Part shown: one piece after another, positions 11,208-24,700 of the stretch
Numbering within the stretch: position 1 is the stretch's first letter
How the letters are laid out: each line of letters opens with the position of its first letter
Assembly (NCBI GenBank): GCA_951799425.1
Contig: OX637394.1
Location: 47,991,142 to 48,055,141 of the forward strand
Origin: Ilex aquifolium
Lineage: Eukaryota > Streptophyta > Magnoliopsida > Aquifoliales > Aquifoliaceae
Direction: 5' to 3'
DNA: 64,000 bases
Translations under genes and position numbers: made by a program
The notes under the pieces: generated by a model
Database searches by the model: none
The model's input: the letters and a program-made list of their open reading frames with translations, nothing else
Told to the model about the DNA's origin: nothing

Positions 11208-12077
11208 TAATGATGCACAAATTGGTCTTCGTGCAAGATCAACAGTCAAGTATATGAACAAGTGTAATGAATGAGTAATAAATAGGCAATCAATGACATA
11301 TCAATGGCAAAATAGTAAATATAGAGTCAACACAAAGATATATAGTGGTTCGGTCCGGGTGACCTACTCCATTCTTGGGATCGGCAGCGGTGGCCGGAGA
11401 TCTTTATTGAATAAGAGTCACCGGAGAGTTACATTGCTTTGAGAGAGAGAGAGAAAAAGAGCAATGTGTAGAGGTATGTGAGGTATTGGAGGCGTCAAGG
11501 GTGTTGTCCAGATCATGCCCTCTATGTGGAGAGGGCTTACATTATATAGGTTTAGTAAGGCGGTGAGTTGAGGCGGTCACCACTATTTTGGTAAGTACAA
11601 CTAAGGTAGGACTCTACCACTTTGGTAAGTATAATAATGGTAGGACTAGATCTCCGTGCGTATCCCGATATTATCTCCCTCATGCTCCTATTCCGTCGGA
11701 GGAGGATCTTGAGCTGGGTCGGACTTCGAGTTTGAGTGGCGAAGTCAAGAGGACAAAGGAGGAGAAGACAAGGAGGGCCACACCATGGGCGGCGCCCCCT
11801 TGGGCGACGCCTAAGCTGGGTGGCCTCCCATGGGCGGCTCCCCCTTGGTCCTTGTTGGCTTTGACTTGAGTTCCTTTTAACTCCGTATTGATTTACGGCC
11901 GTATTTTCAATTTTCCTTTATGCCCTCCGGAATTTGGACTTCCCTTTATGCCCTCCGTAATCTGGACTTCCCTTTATGCCCTTCGTAATTTGAGCTATTC
12001 AGCTCCGAATGAGATTTCCTTTGGGTTTTCTTGGTCCGTTCAAGTTGGGCTCGGCCCAGTCAAATTTGGACTCGTCA
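11208..12077 (-). repeat. 5' LTR of the TR-GAG element
   Basis: 870 bp, beginning TAATGATGCAC on the plus strand (one base changed from the TGATGATGCAC of the other LTR) and ending GGACTCGTCA. It is the partner of the LTR at 6604-7465. Its outer edge is only about 720 bp upstream of the PP5 start codon. Confidence 0.9.
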
Positions 12078-12082
12078 AGAAC

Positions 12083-12797
12083 CACTCCTCATTCTCTCTC
12101 TTTTAGTTTATCAAAGGTTGAGGTAAATTATTCAAGTTTGTCAATTCTTGTGAATATCGATAGAGGCCAAACGATTGCAAGGCTTGAAGTAAAGATCAAA
12201 TTCAGATTTGAAAATTCAAAATTTTTAAAAAAGCTAGAAAATTGTTAAAAACACGCTTCAAGAGGTAAACATTAATCTTCAATATAAATCTAATGTTTAT
12301 CGATTTTGTATTAAATATGAATAGATATTGGTATGAAAAATTAAATTATTAATTTTAAATTAGGCTATATTTGTTATATGATTCCCTTCAATCAGAGTTG
12401 ATGATAATGTGGGGATGACTGAACTGCCGGAGTTAATGGTGAACGCGAGGATGACTATTGGAGTTGAGTTGGGCCTAATTTAAAAAAAAAAAAATTAAAA
12501 TGATGGGTATTAATGTATTTTAGTCTAACAAGCACCCAACAAGCACGGGAGGGCTATGTGATATTTTGGAATCTTAAGGGGGTGATGTACAAATAGGCTA
12601 AACCACAAGAGGTAGAGTGAAGTTTACCCATAATCTAATGATAACAGTAGAGGAGCCGGAACTCTCTAGGGCTAGCTCCGTCAAACGCTGTCTCTCAGCG
12701 CGCAAAGACAGACGGAGAACAGTCTATAACAATCCAAAACACTTGTCTTGGAAAGAATCGGTTAACTTTTTCCACACAGGCAGCATCAACCATTATT
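12083..12797 (+). promoter_or_regulatory. Remaining PP5 upstream region and 5' UTR
   Basis: These 715 bp between the retrotransposon and the PP5 start codon must hold the proximal promoter and 5' UTR. The part after about 12640 is less AT-rich and looks like leader sequence. I see no convincing TATA box, so the transcript start is not placed. Confidence 0.4.
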
Positions 12798-15700
12798 ATG
12801 CCCTCTATGGAAACTGAAAGCTCAAACACTTCACGTGCGGAAGAACTCAAATTCCAAGCAAATGAAGCCTTCAAAGGTAAATTCGATCTCACAATTTACC
12901 GACAACCCACACATAAAGAAACACTATATTAGTGGGATTTGGTGCTAACCATCTGTAAATAATTATCTCTTTTCAGCCCATAAATATTCACTAGCTATTG
13001 ATTTGTACACACAAGCGATTGAATTAAACAGTGAAAATGCGGTATACTGGGCAAATCGTGCGTTTGCGCACACTAAATTAGAGGAATATGGTAGTGCTAT
13101 ACAGGATGCAACAAAGGCTGTTGAAATTGATCCCAGATATTCAAAGGTAGGTTCTGTGTATTTTTTGTCTGAAGATTTGACGTCTTTTTTGTTTTTTTAA
13201 CGTTTTCATTTGGGTGATTATTGCAGGGTTATTATAGGCGGGGAGCGGCACATTTGGCAATGGGGAAGTTCAAGGAAGCACTCAAGGATTTTCAACAGGT
13301 GTTTCTTTTATTGCAATAAATAAATGATGGTCTGTATTGGTAGCAATAATTTGAAATTTTGCCTATTTTGTGTTTAAAGAAGTTATAATATTTCGAGAAA
13401 GCTTCTTAGTTGGGTATCTTGTCTTTCATGTGATTTTTTAAAATGCTTATAGTGGGTCTTTAAATCTTTTTTTTAAGTGAAGCATTTGAATCAAAGTGTT
13501 GCGTCTCTTCTGAAATGTATTGCCTTTATGTATGCTTATTTGCATGTGGAGACTATAAGGACACACAAATCCATGTGTAAGCGCACGCCCCCAGTGTAGC
13601 GCACTGATGCTTTATAATTAGAAATAGTAAGCTTACACAACCCGATATTTTCTAATTAGTAATAGTAAGCCAATGTTGGAAATCACCATGTCTGTGGGAT
13701 GGTCTAACTTCCGGTCTTTGCCTTTTCTTTCTCCCACATTAATCCTTTGCTTTGTAGAATAGAGGGAATACTGATGGCTTTATTCATCTTGTGTGGCAGA
13801 ATACACTATTCATTTAGTATCAAGCCCTGAAATACCAGAAAAATACTTTCACGTGCATAAGTTTTTAGTTCTCATTGTAGCATGTGATTTTTACTAGGTG
13901 CTAATGGTGTTGTGCTAAATGCTAATTAATAATCGTCTTTGTATGTCATGCACATGCTTCCTTCACTCAGGCAACAAAATTTAGCTATTTTAAGCAATAG
14001 CCACCCCTCATTTAAAAATCTCAGATCTCGATATTTAGTTTCGTATTCATGAGTTTAATGTCTTGTTTGTCTTTCCATTCTTAACATTTTTTTTTTGACT
14101 TTGCCTTTTGCTTGTCTAGGTGACATGCATGCAAATTCAGTTGATTCTTGTGAACAAATGAAATTTTTGGTTATTTGCTAATCTGTATGGCATGTTTTTA
14201 CTTAGGTCAAGAAACTCTGCCCCAATGATCCTGATGCTACCAAGAAATTGAAAGAATGTGAAAAAGCCGTAATGAAGCTCAAATTTGAAGAAGCCATTGC
14301 TGCACCTGAGTCTGAAAGGCGTTCAGTTGCTGATTCTATTGATTATCATTCCACAGGTATTATTTTGGTTGCTTGATTTGTCTTCAGTTTATTATTTCTT
14401 TTTTGTATAGTAGATGAGTACTTGTTATGCTTTAATTACTCTTGGTGCCTTTTCACCTAAAAATGATTTTCTTTTCTGTTTTTGTGCTTTTGATTTTGGC
14501 AAAAAGAACTATAACTTAGTTTGGTCTCCATTTATTGTTTGTTGTGGGATGAGCAGATTTGCACTCTCCTAGCTAGAGGGAAACTATCTAGAGTTTTTTT
14601 TTGCATATAATGAATGTGGTGATATGCATGGCATTCTTTTTTTTTGATTTACGTTTCTAGTCTTCATAGAAACAATTTTGCCTTCTGAGTGGTGTTGAAT
14701 TTGCTGATAAGTAGTATATGTATCATTTAATCCTTCTGCGGGTTAGTTTGGGTTGAGGCATCATCAGTTTAGATTAGCATGAATATGCATCGACAGTGTC
14801 TGTAATGATGTTTTATGATTTTAGTTTTATCTCTCTTTTTTTTTGTGTAACTACTATTTTTCAAGGTGTCATTTGCTGAGATCATTTGCCCTTTTTGCTC
14901 CCTTTCCCAACCCCCAAACCAAACAACTCCACCCTAAGATAGACAATTGATACTTTCTATGGGTTGCAATTGGTGAAAAGTTAATTTTGTGACGCCCTAA
15001 TTTCTGGGGGTCCGTTTAATCCGTCGGTCACCCATCACTCCCCGAAATATCCATGGATACCAAGTAACTCGATACCACGCCGTTACGCCCAATTTACCGG
15101 GATTCATAACTTAACAAAATCTGAGCATATTCTCCTTTGTACGGGGAGTTCTACCCAAAACGCAACCTATGTAATCAAACAACATTGACAACACTGAGTC
15201 CATTCATCTATTCTATATTGCATAGTATCGGATACTATCATAATCATCATTAATTCAGAAAATAATAAATATCTCAAAAGAGTTCAATACACATGTCTTT
15301 TTAATATAAAACAAGTTTTTGTTTACAAAAATTATACAAGGCCAAAAGTAAACATATATAAGAGACTACAACATCAAAATGAGAGCCACAGTCCGACTCT
15401 GTTGTCAAAGCAGGCCCGTAGGAGGGCCTTTGGCGGAAGTCCGTGCGATACTTGAAAAATGTTCCCATTAAGGGTGAGCCAATGTTAAATAGGGTAACTC
15501 CTACAGAGAATACCTCCCAACCTAAATGCATATGAAATATCACACACAACAATTATTTTTTGCATTCATTCAAACATATCTATTATGAACAAATGCCATA
15601 AATTATGTCATGCTATGAGATGAGACTCAGGCATGCAATACCAACACTGAGCCCCATCTTGGACTCCTACAACACATGTAATGCCATGCATATGTTTCAT

Positions 15701-18700
15701 TGCATTTCAAGCCCCCGCCATTGGTGTTATGTACACTCAATGACTAATTAATTCATTTTCCGTGTCTTTGTGGGGCGATGATTTATGGTATTTCACCAAA
15801 GGGACACTACACTATCAACAGATTTTCAGGACATCCCACTTGCGATACTTTTATAGAATTTCACCGTTAGGAACTGTATAAACCAAGTAACTGAGTCTTA
15901 CACCCGAAGGAGAATCTAGTTCTTCTTGCTACACCTTGACACGTTTATCCATTTAATTTTCCTTGCGACTCAACCGAACCTTGGTGCGACTTTCCCGAGC
16001 CCAAGATCAACCCACCTATGTGGTAATTGATTTTATACTGTGCACACAATCTCACCCATGTCAATGCCCATGTATATAGTGTAACCTATGCGTAATTCAA
16101 TGCAATGTGCGATTGCCTTCGATATCATTTACGATGTCAATTATATAATGAATGCAATATAACGATATTTTCAACACCATCCCAAACATGTTATGCAAGA
16201 TAATCAACTTAATTAACATACTTGTATTCACTTAGGCATTTAAACAAACAGTTAGAGGGCACATCAATTTACACAATAGCAAGCTCATTACTTCCAACAT
16301 GACAACATGTTTATTAATTCTATAAATATAAACACAATTTCACCACACTAATCATATGCTAACTGATCATTTAACATATATATTATCTCATAATCATATA
16401 ACAAGCTAATAATTCTATTAAACTTGATATGCCATTAAAACATCAAGTCATGCTAATGTACAACTAACTTGCTTTAAACCATTAACATTAACTTACACCA
16501 AGTTAATCATAATAGGATTTCACTAATTAAAAGATTAACTATAAATTCTATATTTGACCCACTAGTTATACTAGTCAAGAGCTAACATGTTATACACACC
16601 TTTAGCCTGCCCATTTCATATGCTATCTTTTAGGTTGAAATTATATCTAAATAGGAAAGTCCTACCTTTTGTAGTGTGAGTCCACGTAGTAAAACTTTTA
16701 AGAAAACCCGAATCTAACTTTCCCAAGCCTTGATTTAATCCCGAGCCAAAATTTCAATTTTTGAAAGATATCGTAATTAGACGAGGTTAGTACCACGCGT
16801 AGCCCTTGTCGTTGTGAGCAACTTCAATATTGATTCGAGTTGAGTCATCACCCAGATTTGCTAGATCGCGACAAGAAGATTAAAAAATTGGGGGCCTGTT
16901 TGGTTTGCATCTCTAAAAACAGTATCAGAAAATAATTTTTTAGAAGAATTTTAAAAAAGTGTTTTTTGATATTTTTGTATTACAAAACTTGTTTGGTTAT
17001 ATAGTTTTGAAAATAGTTTTAAAGAACAGAAAATAGTAAAACCTGTCTAGATAATGATCCACAAAATTAATTTTTAACTTATCACTTCTGACCCAAATTT
17101 TTTTTTTATCACCATAAAATCTTTCTCTCTCCAGTCAGGCAATACGTCTTCTGGAGTCACACAGCTTCTCTCTCTCTCCTCTCTCCACTCTCCATTATCT
17201 TCTCACACAACAACGCTCTCTCTCCATTATCTTCTCACAAGTGCTCTCTCTCCATTATCTTCTCACAAAAAAAGTCCTATATAGCAAAATGGGCATATCA
17301 CAATTGCCTTTTTTTTTTTTTTTCTATCTTTGTGAAATCTTCTATTTAACTTGCCTTTTTCAATTAAAGAGAATTTTTTTGGCCTTTATTCTGGCCTTGT
17401 AACGAAATGTTGCTGGCTTGTTCCTACTGCTCAACTTTTTTTTGCCTTTGACTATTGAACTTTGCAATTTCTTCCTGTTTTTGCTTGCAACTATTACTGC
17501 TTGCTGTTCATTTTTTTTGTCTCTCTATTCTTATTTTTGACCATTGCATGAGTAGCAAGTATGGTTGTATTTTATGTTTTTCCTTATATTTTTCCGGCCT
17601 TGGTCAAAGAATTACCGGTTATTATTTGTTAGTTGTGTTATCTGTCAATTTGTAGAATTGAGGGAAATGAGTTTTGTGGGTGCTAGCAGAGCGCCATCTA
17701 TTGAAGAAGATATTAGGAAACCTCTTTGGGAGTATGTTACAAGATTCGAGAAGTTGAGTGATGGTGGGGGAAATATGTCTTGGCAATGTAATTTTTTGCA
17801 ACCAAACTAAGAAAAGCTCATACACGAGGGTACAAACTCATTTATTGAAATTGAGTGGTTGTGGGATTGGAGCATTTCATAAAGTTACATGCCAAGATAT
17901 TATAGCCATGCACAAATTAGAGGAGGAAGCCAAAGAAAGATTGAGGAAAAATGCTCCGAAGAAAGTACCATTGCTTTCTAGTGTGTCATTTGGTGATTAT
18001 TTGGATAGCTTTGATCAAGGGAGTTATAAGTCAAAGAAAAGAAAAGCGACTAGAAGTGGAAGTGGAAATACTTCAACTATTGAAAAGGCATTCAACTTGA
18101 AGACTTGTGATCATTTAAATACGCTTATTGCTAGAATGTTTTACTCCGGAGGCTTACCATTTCACTATGCAAGGAACCCATATTTTGTTAGTGCCTTTTC
18201 ATTTACCGCATCTAATCCTTTTCCGGTTTATTTGCCACCGGGGTATAATTCTACTTTACTCCAACAAGAAAAGGCTAATGTTGAGATATTATTACAACCT
18301 ATTAAAAGCACATGGAAAGAAAAAAGGTGTGAGTATTGTGAGTGATGGATGAAGTGACTCACAAAGGAGGCACTGGATCAATTTTATGTCCGTGACGGAA
18401 GGTGGGCCTATGTTCCTTAAATATGTGGATTGTTCGGGTGAACTAAAGATAAGTTCTTTATTTTCAATTTGATGAAAGAAGTGATTGATGAGGTTGGTTC
18501 TGATAATGCGATTCAAGTGATCGCCGATAATGCTAAGAAGTGTTTGGGGGTGGGCTATCTTATTGAAGGATTATATCCTAATATTGTTTGGACACCTTAT
18601 GTGGTTCACACACTTAACCTTGTGTTGCAAAATATTTGAGTGGCAAATAATGTTGAAAATAATCAAGTAACTTTTGATGAGTGTTCTTGGATTACGGATA

Positions 18701-21700
18701 TTGCAGATGATATTGTATTTATTGAGACTTTCATCATGAATCACTCCATGATATTGGCAATGTTCAATGCTTTTGTCACTTTAAAATTGATTTCCATTGC
18801 AAGTACATGTTTTGCTTCGGTACTTGTAATGCTCATAAAAAGGTAGTCTTCAAGCCATGGTTATTAGTGAGAGGTGAAATGACTATCGAGATGATGTGGG
18901 AAAAGCTAAGTTTGTGAAAGAGAAGGTGTTAGGTGACATTTGATGGTACTCCATTGATTACATACATGTATTTACAGCTCCTATGTGTGATTTGCTTAGG
19001 ACTTGTGATGCGGACAAGCCTTGTCCTCTCTTTGTATATGCCATGTGAGATACCATGATAGAAAAAGTAAGAATTGCAATATATAGACATGAAGGAAAAC
19101 GAGTTGAGGAGTCATCCACGTTTTTTGACATGGTGCATAAAATCCTTGTTGATCGTTGGAACAAAAATAACACTCCCCTTCATTGCCCAACCCATTCATT
19201 GAATCCAAGGTGATCTCTAATTTTTAGACTTATTTCCCCTCTTAATCATAAACTACTACTTGCATCTTACTTCTTTAAGGTACTATAGTAATCAGTGGCT
19301 TCGTGAGGATCCTCCTCGAGTTCCCCCGCACAAAGATTTGGAGGTTTCTCTAGAAAAAGTAAAATGCATAAAAAATATTTTTCTACAGTGGAGGAAAGTG
19401 CAAAGGTACATGAGAATATGCCAATTTCTCAATGAAGTTGGGAGAGTTTGAGGATATTGACTCAATTCATGATTGTTATAGAATGGATCCTAAAAATTGG
19501 TGGGTCGCCCATGGGGCAAGTGCACCTTTGCTTCAAAGTCTAGCTTTGAAGCTACTTTTGCAACCTTCTTCATCATGTTGTGAGAGAAATTGGAATACTT
19601 GTTCTTTTGTGCACTCCGTGAGAAGAAATAAGATGACACCAAAAAGTGCTGAACACTTGGTTTTCATTTACAGTAATCTTCGTCTTCTATCAAGATTCAA
19701 GAAAAACCGTGCAATATATGCAAGGAGAAACTAAGATGGGGGATATTGTCAGAGATACTTTTAATTCATTTGAGGATTTAGGAGAACTTGTGATTGCACA
19801 ACTTTCACTCGATGAACTGGAGTTGGAGGCTATGGTTTTTACTAAGGATGGTGATAGTGGAGGTAATGGTGCCCGTGGTCGTGATAGTGGTGGTTAGGCA
19901 ATTAAAGCTTAATGATCATGATTGAAATGAGAGTTTTTGTATGAATGGTAAGGATCGAAATATTGTGTCGAAATATTTCAGATTTTCAATACACCGATAC
20001 GAAACAGGGGTGGAAAACAAAAATTCCTATGTTTCGAGCGAAACGTCACTATTTCGAACTATATCGGTTGAAATAGTGATTTTTCGGTCGAAACAGTGAC
20101 TTGATTTCGACTGGTATCAAAAAATTGTTGTTCCAAGCCATAAAAGGGGAGAGATTCTTCACATGGCGTCCCGTCTTTAGCAAAACAAAAAGAAAGATAA
20201 AGAGTACACAAAAATTGAAAGGAGAAAGTTCAGCAACTTACCTCCTTGAGTCCAAATCTAAGCCACCCTCGACTCACATGGTCCAGATCCAGCCACCTCT
20301 AGTACGATCTTTTTCCTTTCTCTTCTCTTCTCTTTTTCTTCCTTCTCTACCGGTGGCTGGTGTTGGGTCTTCATTGATCTGAGTCTTCTCTCTCTCTCTC
20401 TCAGATTTGAGTCTTCATCGATCGGAGTCTCTTTTTTACCCCCTCTCTATGTGTCTCAATCATTTGTGGTCGAGCTTGCATTCGTGGGTGGGTCTTCAGT
20501 TCACCGCCTGTTTAAACCCCTCTTCACCGCCTGTTTATTCCCCCTATTTATTCCCCCCTTTTTACAACTTGTTTAGCCCCCCTTCTTTTATTGTGTTTTA
20601 ATTTTAATTAACGTTAATGTTATTCTCCCCTTTTTTTCCTTTATAATTGTTAATAACCCTTGCAATTAATAAATAGCTTATTATTGTTAATTAACTTATC
20701 AAAATAACTGCAATTAATTTTATGGTATATTAAATATCTTAGATTAAGTATTTATATGTGTAAAAATTGTTCATGCAATATTTTTAATATTAATAAAATA
20801 ATATTACTTAGTAATTGATGACACAATTTAAATTAGTAATTTAGTATTATAAAATAGCATGAAAATAATAAATTTGTAAAAATGTGTTTGTTGGATGAAA
20901 ATTAAGGTTGCGTTTGGTAATAGGGGTGCAACTCGGGCGGGTTGGGCGGTCAACTCTAGCCCAACCCTAGGTATATAATCTTCAACCCTAACCCTAACCC
21001 TAACCCTACCTCGGGTTGAGTGACTTAACCCAAGCATTGCCCGAGTTTTATTTGGGCGGGCTCGGATTGAATTCGGGTTAATGATTTCAGGTTGATTTCG
21101 GATTACTTTACGGGCTCAATTCGGGTCAAGTTCGGATTGAGCCCAAAATAGGCTTGTTGTTCTAAACTTGATGCACTGTCTCACAATCCAGCTGCAACAT
21201 ACATGCTTGCTAGAACCACATAGTTTACTGACTTCTCAGGTTCTATATTAAATAGGTGTTTGGCTGCAATTTCTCCAATAGACATATTGTCATAGTTACT
21301 ACATGTCCCAAGAATGGAAGCCCAAAGTGATGCATTAATTCGGGTTGAACTCGTGAACCCGATGGCTCAACCCAAGACCCACCCAAATTGAATTCGGGTT
21401 GAGATTTTTTGACCAAAGCCCAACCCAAGTATTAAAAATCCTAGCCCAAGCCCTAATTTTTTCGGGTTGGGCTCGGGTTGAAATCGGGTTAGCCCGCCCA
21501 AGTTGCACCCCTATTTGGTAACGTTTTCGGTTTTCAGTTTTTAAAAAAAATAAAAATTGAAACGGTTTTCATTTTACTTTTTATAAAAAATGAAAACCGA
21601 AAACCTGTTTGGTTGTATTTTCTGTTATAAAAAAAATGAAAACAGAAATAGAAAACTTGTTTGATAAACACTTTTAAATTAATTTATGAACAATTTATTT

Positions 21701-24700
21701 ATACCATACATTTTTTTTTTTTTTTAAGAAAAAGAAAATTTTATTCCATGAATCAGTGAATTACAAGAATCAAAGCAATTCAAACAAATCTAGATACAAG
21801 AGTTGACTTTAATCCTTCCAAAAGGACTAAAGTCGTTTATCTATCTATCACAAACCAGCTGCACAATCTTCAAAACAAAGCAGAGACAGCCCCATGCTCT
21901 GATCCCAGATCACAGTCTGCCTAATCTTTGTGTATCCTGCATTGTACCTGCTATAAACTTCCTTCCAGCTGTTGGCAGTACTCCACTTCCTCATCCCTGC
22001 ACTTGGCAGCATGCTCTCTAAGCATCTGCTGCAGATCATCCTGCTGACTGCTGGCATACTCGCCTCAACTGATTAAACTTATTCTTAAGTTGCTCATGGT
22101 TATATGAATACCCAGTTCGGATTTTCGGTTCCTCAAGAATGTAGTTCCACGTTTCTCTTTTGAATGTAGTAGTACCTCTATTTCCTTTTGCAACCTGCTC
22201 ATCCATTAAATCTATAAAAATTGCCTCACTCTTAGCAGGCCATGGGGTATCAGATTTGGTGGATTGAACCTCAACCCCATCGTCACTACCTGCATTGCTT
22301 ACATTGGTATTCGCCATCTACAACCACACATTCCAGTAACATCATATGTATGGAAAAAATTGATGAAATCAGATTTTTTTAGCGCATGGACAATAAATTC
22401 AAAGGCAAAATCATGGATTAAAAACAAAACAGAAACAAATATGTAAAGCAAATCTGTATAACATAAATGATTATATTGACTGATCATTTAACAAAATTGA
22501 GTTTCAATTTATGTGTAACATAGAAAAAAATACAAAATACACAGAAGGCTGTGAATGATGTTTGTTGATTTGTGATCTGATAGGGTAGATTATGTTAGAG
22601 CCAAATCCACATTGTCTACTACCTGCCAAAGTTTACTCCAGCCAGCTCACCTACTGTGTTAAGCCTCTACCCATCATAGTTGGCAGAAAATCTACTGCAA
22701 CTTTACCAAGACCAGCAATCTAGGAAACATAACAAGGATGAAACTATCACTTATACCTATTGGTGGCTGTATTGCAAGTTTTCTATTATATCACTCTCTG
22801 TTTCTCTACCAGTATATGTGGACAATCCTAATATTTTGCAAATATAGAATATTTATTCCACCTGTTTTGCAGGAGCTGCTGCTTTTTTTGGATTGTGCTG
22901 TGACCGAAAACACATTGAAGGCTGTGAACGAAAACACATAGAAGGCTGTGAACGAAAACACACAAAAAACATAAAAAAAGTCTAACACAGAAAAAATTAC
23001 AAAAAACAAATTGAAACATATCTAACACAACACCAGATCTAATAAATTTTTAAAAAAAAATCAGATCTACCACAAAAAAAAATAGATCTAACACAAAGAA
23101 ACAACCTATAGATCTAATAAATAAATCTAGCACAAAGAAACAACCTAGATCTAAGGAATCTAGCTACTGAGAGATATCCAAAAAACAAGGAAAAAAATTC
23201 TGAAAACCCTAGATTTAAGGACTTACCTTGGTAAGAGAGACGAAGCTGCTGTGAACGACCTAGGTGAAGACGAGAGAGACGAAGCTGCTGGACGCCTGGA
23301 ACGAAGCTGCTGGAATGCCTCTGCTGGAACGCCTGGAATGAGAGAGACGATGAGATGAGAGAGAGTTTGTGGGTTTAAATATTTTTACTTGAGGGTTTTT
23401 TGGTAGAGGGCTTAGTTTGTTGCTAATAAGACTCGATGGTAGGATCTCATTAAACGTCTTCCGCCCATTTCCGTTTTTTTTTTTTGAAACGACTTTTTTC
23501 GTTTCCAAAATCTGAGGCAACTTTGAAAATGGTTTTAATTAAAAAAAAAATAAAACGGTTACCAAACGAGTTTAAATTTTAGGTTTTCTAAAAAATTGAA
23601 AACAAAAACGAAAAAATTGAAAACCGAACCGTTACCAAATGGACCCCAAGTGTTTGAAACTAATTGAAGTGATTTTTGCTTCGTATCAAGTTTTTTTTTT
23701 CCTCCAACTTAATGTTATCTTGTATAAATGGATGTTAACCTAATAAATATACTCAATTAATCAATTATTAAGCTTATGTTTATAAATAAATAGATTGTAT
23801 TTGTGTTTCCATATTTTTTCTACGTTTTCATTGCGTTTCCGAAACGTTTTTGTTTTCAAGCTGGCCGAACCGGTCCTCTGAAACGATATTTTGATTCTTA
23901 ATGAATAGGATGAACAATGTTTTTTGGTTTATGTGTAAAGGTTTCAAGTGTTGGATGTTGATTATTATGATGTTAAGTAGTTGAAGTATGAATGTTGGAT
24001 GATGATTAAATGAGAATTTTTGTTATGCTTACTGTTATCTAATAATGGATTTGCTATTTTATGATAATGTGGTGGTTTGCTTGTTTTAGTATCTAATATG
24101 ATCTAAAAATGTTGTTTTTATTACATAATCTTATAAAATATGTTTTTGAATATATTTATTCAACATGTATTCGATGTGTCCTTGTGCTACCTTTTTGAAA
24201 ATGTCGTATCCGTGTGTCTGTGTTGTGTTGTATCCGTGTTTGTGTTTCATAGCTAAACGCCATTGCGTTGTCCGTTTATTATAATCTTAGCAATCCCTAT
24301 CAGTGGTTCTTTCAAACTTTGTTAGAGTCGTATGATTTGAGATTTCACGGTAGTCGTCGTTTTCGTTCACCTTCATCCTGTACGTCGAAGACTGAAGCTA
24401 GGTTCGAAAGCTTTGAACAGGTTTAGAATTCAAAGAAGATTAACAAATGATCTACGGACTTCCTTGGCTTGGTCCTAGTTTGTAGTCATTAAGACAATCT
24501 ATAACTAGTTGGAAGGGGCGCAAGAGAAGTAGGAAAAAATGCAGTCAAAAGGAGCCATCTTTAGTCTCAAATTGGGCTTAGCCTTCCTTAATGCCAGACA
24601 ACTCTTATTAAACATGTTTTTTTGGCTTAATACCAATCACATGGCTAAAATACTACTGGTAACCATTTTTTTTAGGAAGAAGTTTTCTGGTTATCGAAAG

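Larger units (their letters stand above)
6604..12077 (-). mobile_element. Complete gag-only Ty3/gypsy retrotransposon (TR-GAG type)
   Basis: A 5474-bp element is bounded by two near-identical LTRs (6604-7465 and 11208-12077) and a perfect 5-bp target duplication, AGAAC, at 6599-6603 and 12078-12082. It reads on the minus strand: 5' LTR, primer-binding-type sequence next to 11207, gag, then about 2.1 kb with no pol, a polypurine tract at 7466-7475, and the 3' LTR. No protease, reverse transcriptase, RNase H or integrase is present in any frame. This fits the TR-GAG class of non-autonomous elements, which keep gag and borrow pol from relatives. LTR similarity is high by eye (scattered single-base differences and a short GA-repeat length change), suggesting a fairly recent insertion. 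Confidence 0.9.
20906..23646. mobile_element. PIF/Harbinger-like element with a Myb/SANT-type gene, nested
   Basis: The termini GGTTGCGTTTGGTAACG (left) and GGGTCCATTTGGTAACG (right, reverse complement) align over their full length. They extend into longer inverted AAACGGTTTTC-type sequence. The flanks are TAA at 20903-20905 and CAA at 23647-23649, a TWA-type 3-bp duplication with one change. The interior holds a minus-strand Myb/SANT-like gene (22036-22317), a partner protein typical of PIF/Harbinger elements. No DDE transposase is seen, so the copy is non-autonomous. Confidence 0.65.
19949..23900. mobile_element. Non-autonomous hAT element carrying two nested insertions
   Basis: The ends are TAAGGATCGAAATAT on the left and, as reverse complement, TAAGAATCAAAATATCG on the right. 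They match the termini of the small element at 26702-27079. The flanking 8-bp repeats are ATGAATGG (19941-19948) and ATGAATAG (23901-23908), one mismatch, consistent with a hAT target duplication. Its own sequence is 19949-20905 plus 23647-23900 (about 1.2 kb), rich in TTTCG/CGAAA subterminal motifs. The remainder is a Harbinger-like insertion that itself contains another hAT element. Confidence 0.78.

Noticed and set aside
22806-23028. Phe/Val-rich minus-strand frames repeating the FVHSL segment
   Set aside because: They come from a short tandem repeat (GAAGGCTGTGAACGAAAACACA) inside the Harbinger-like element, not from a gene.
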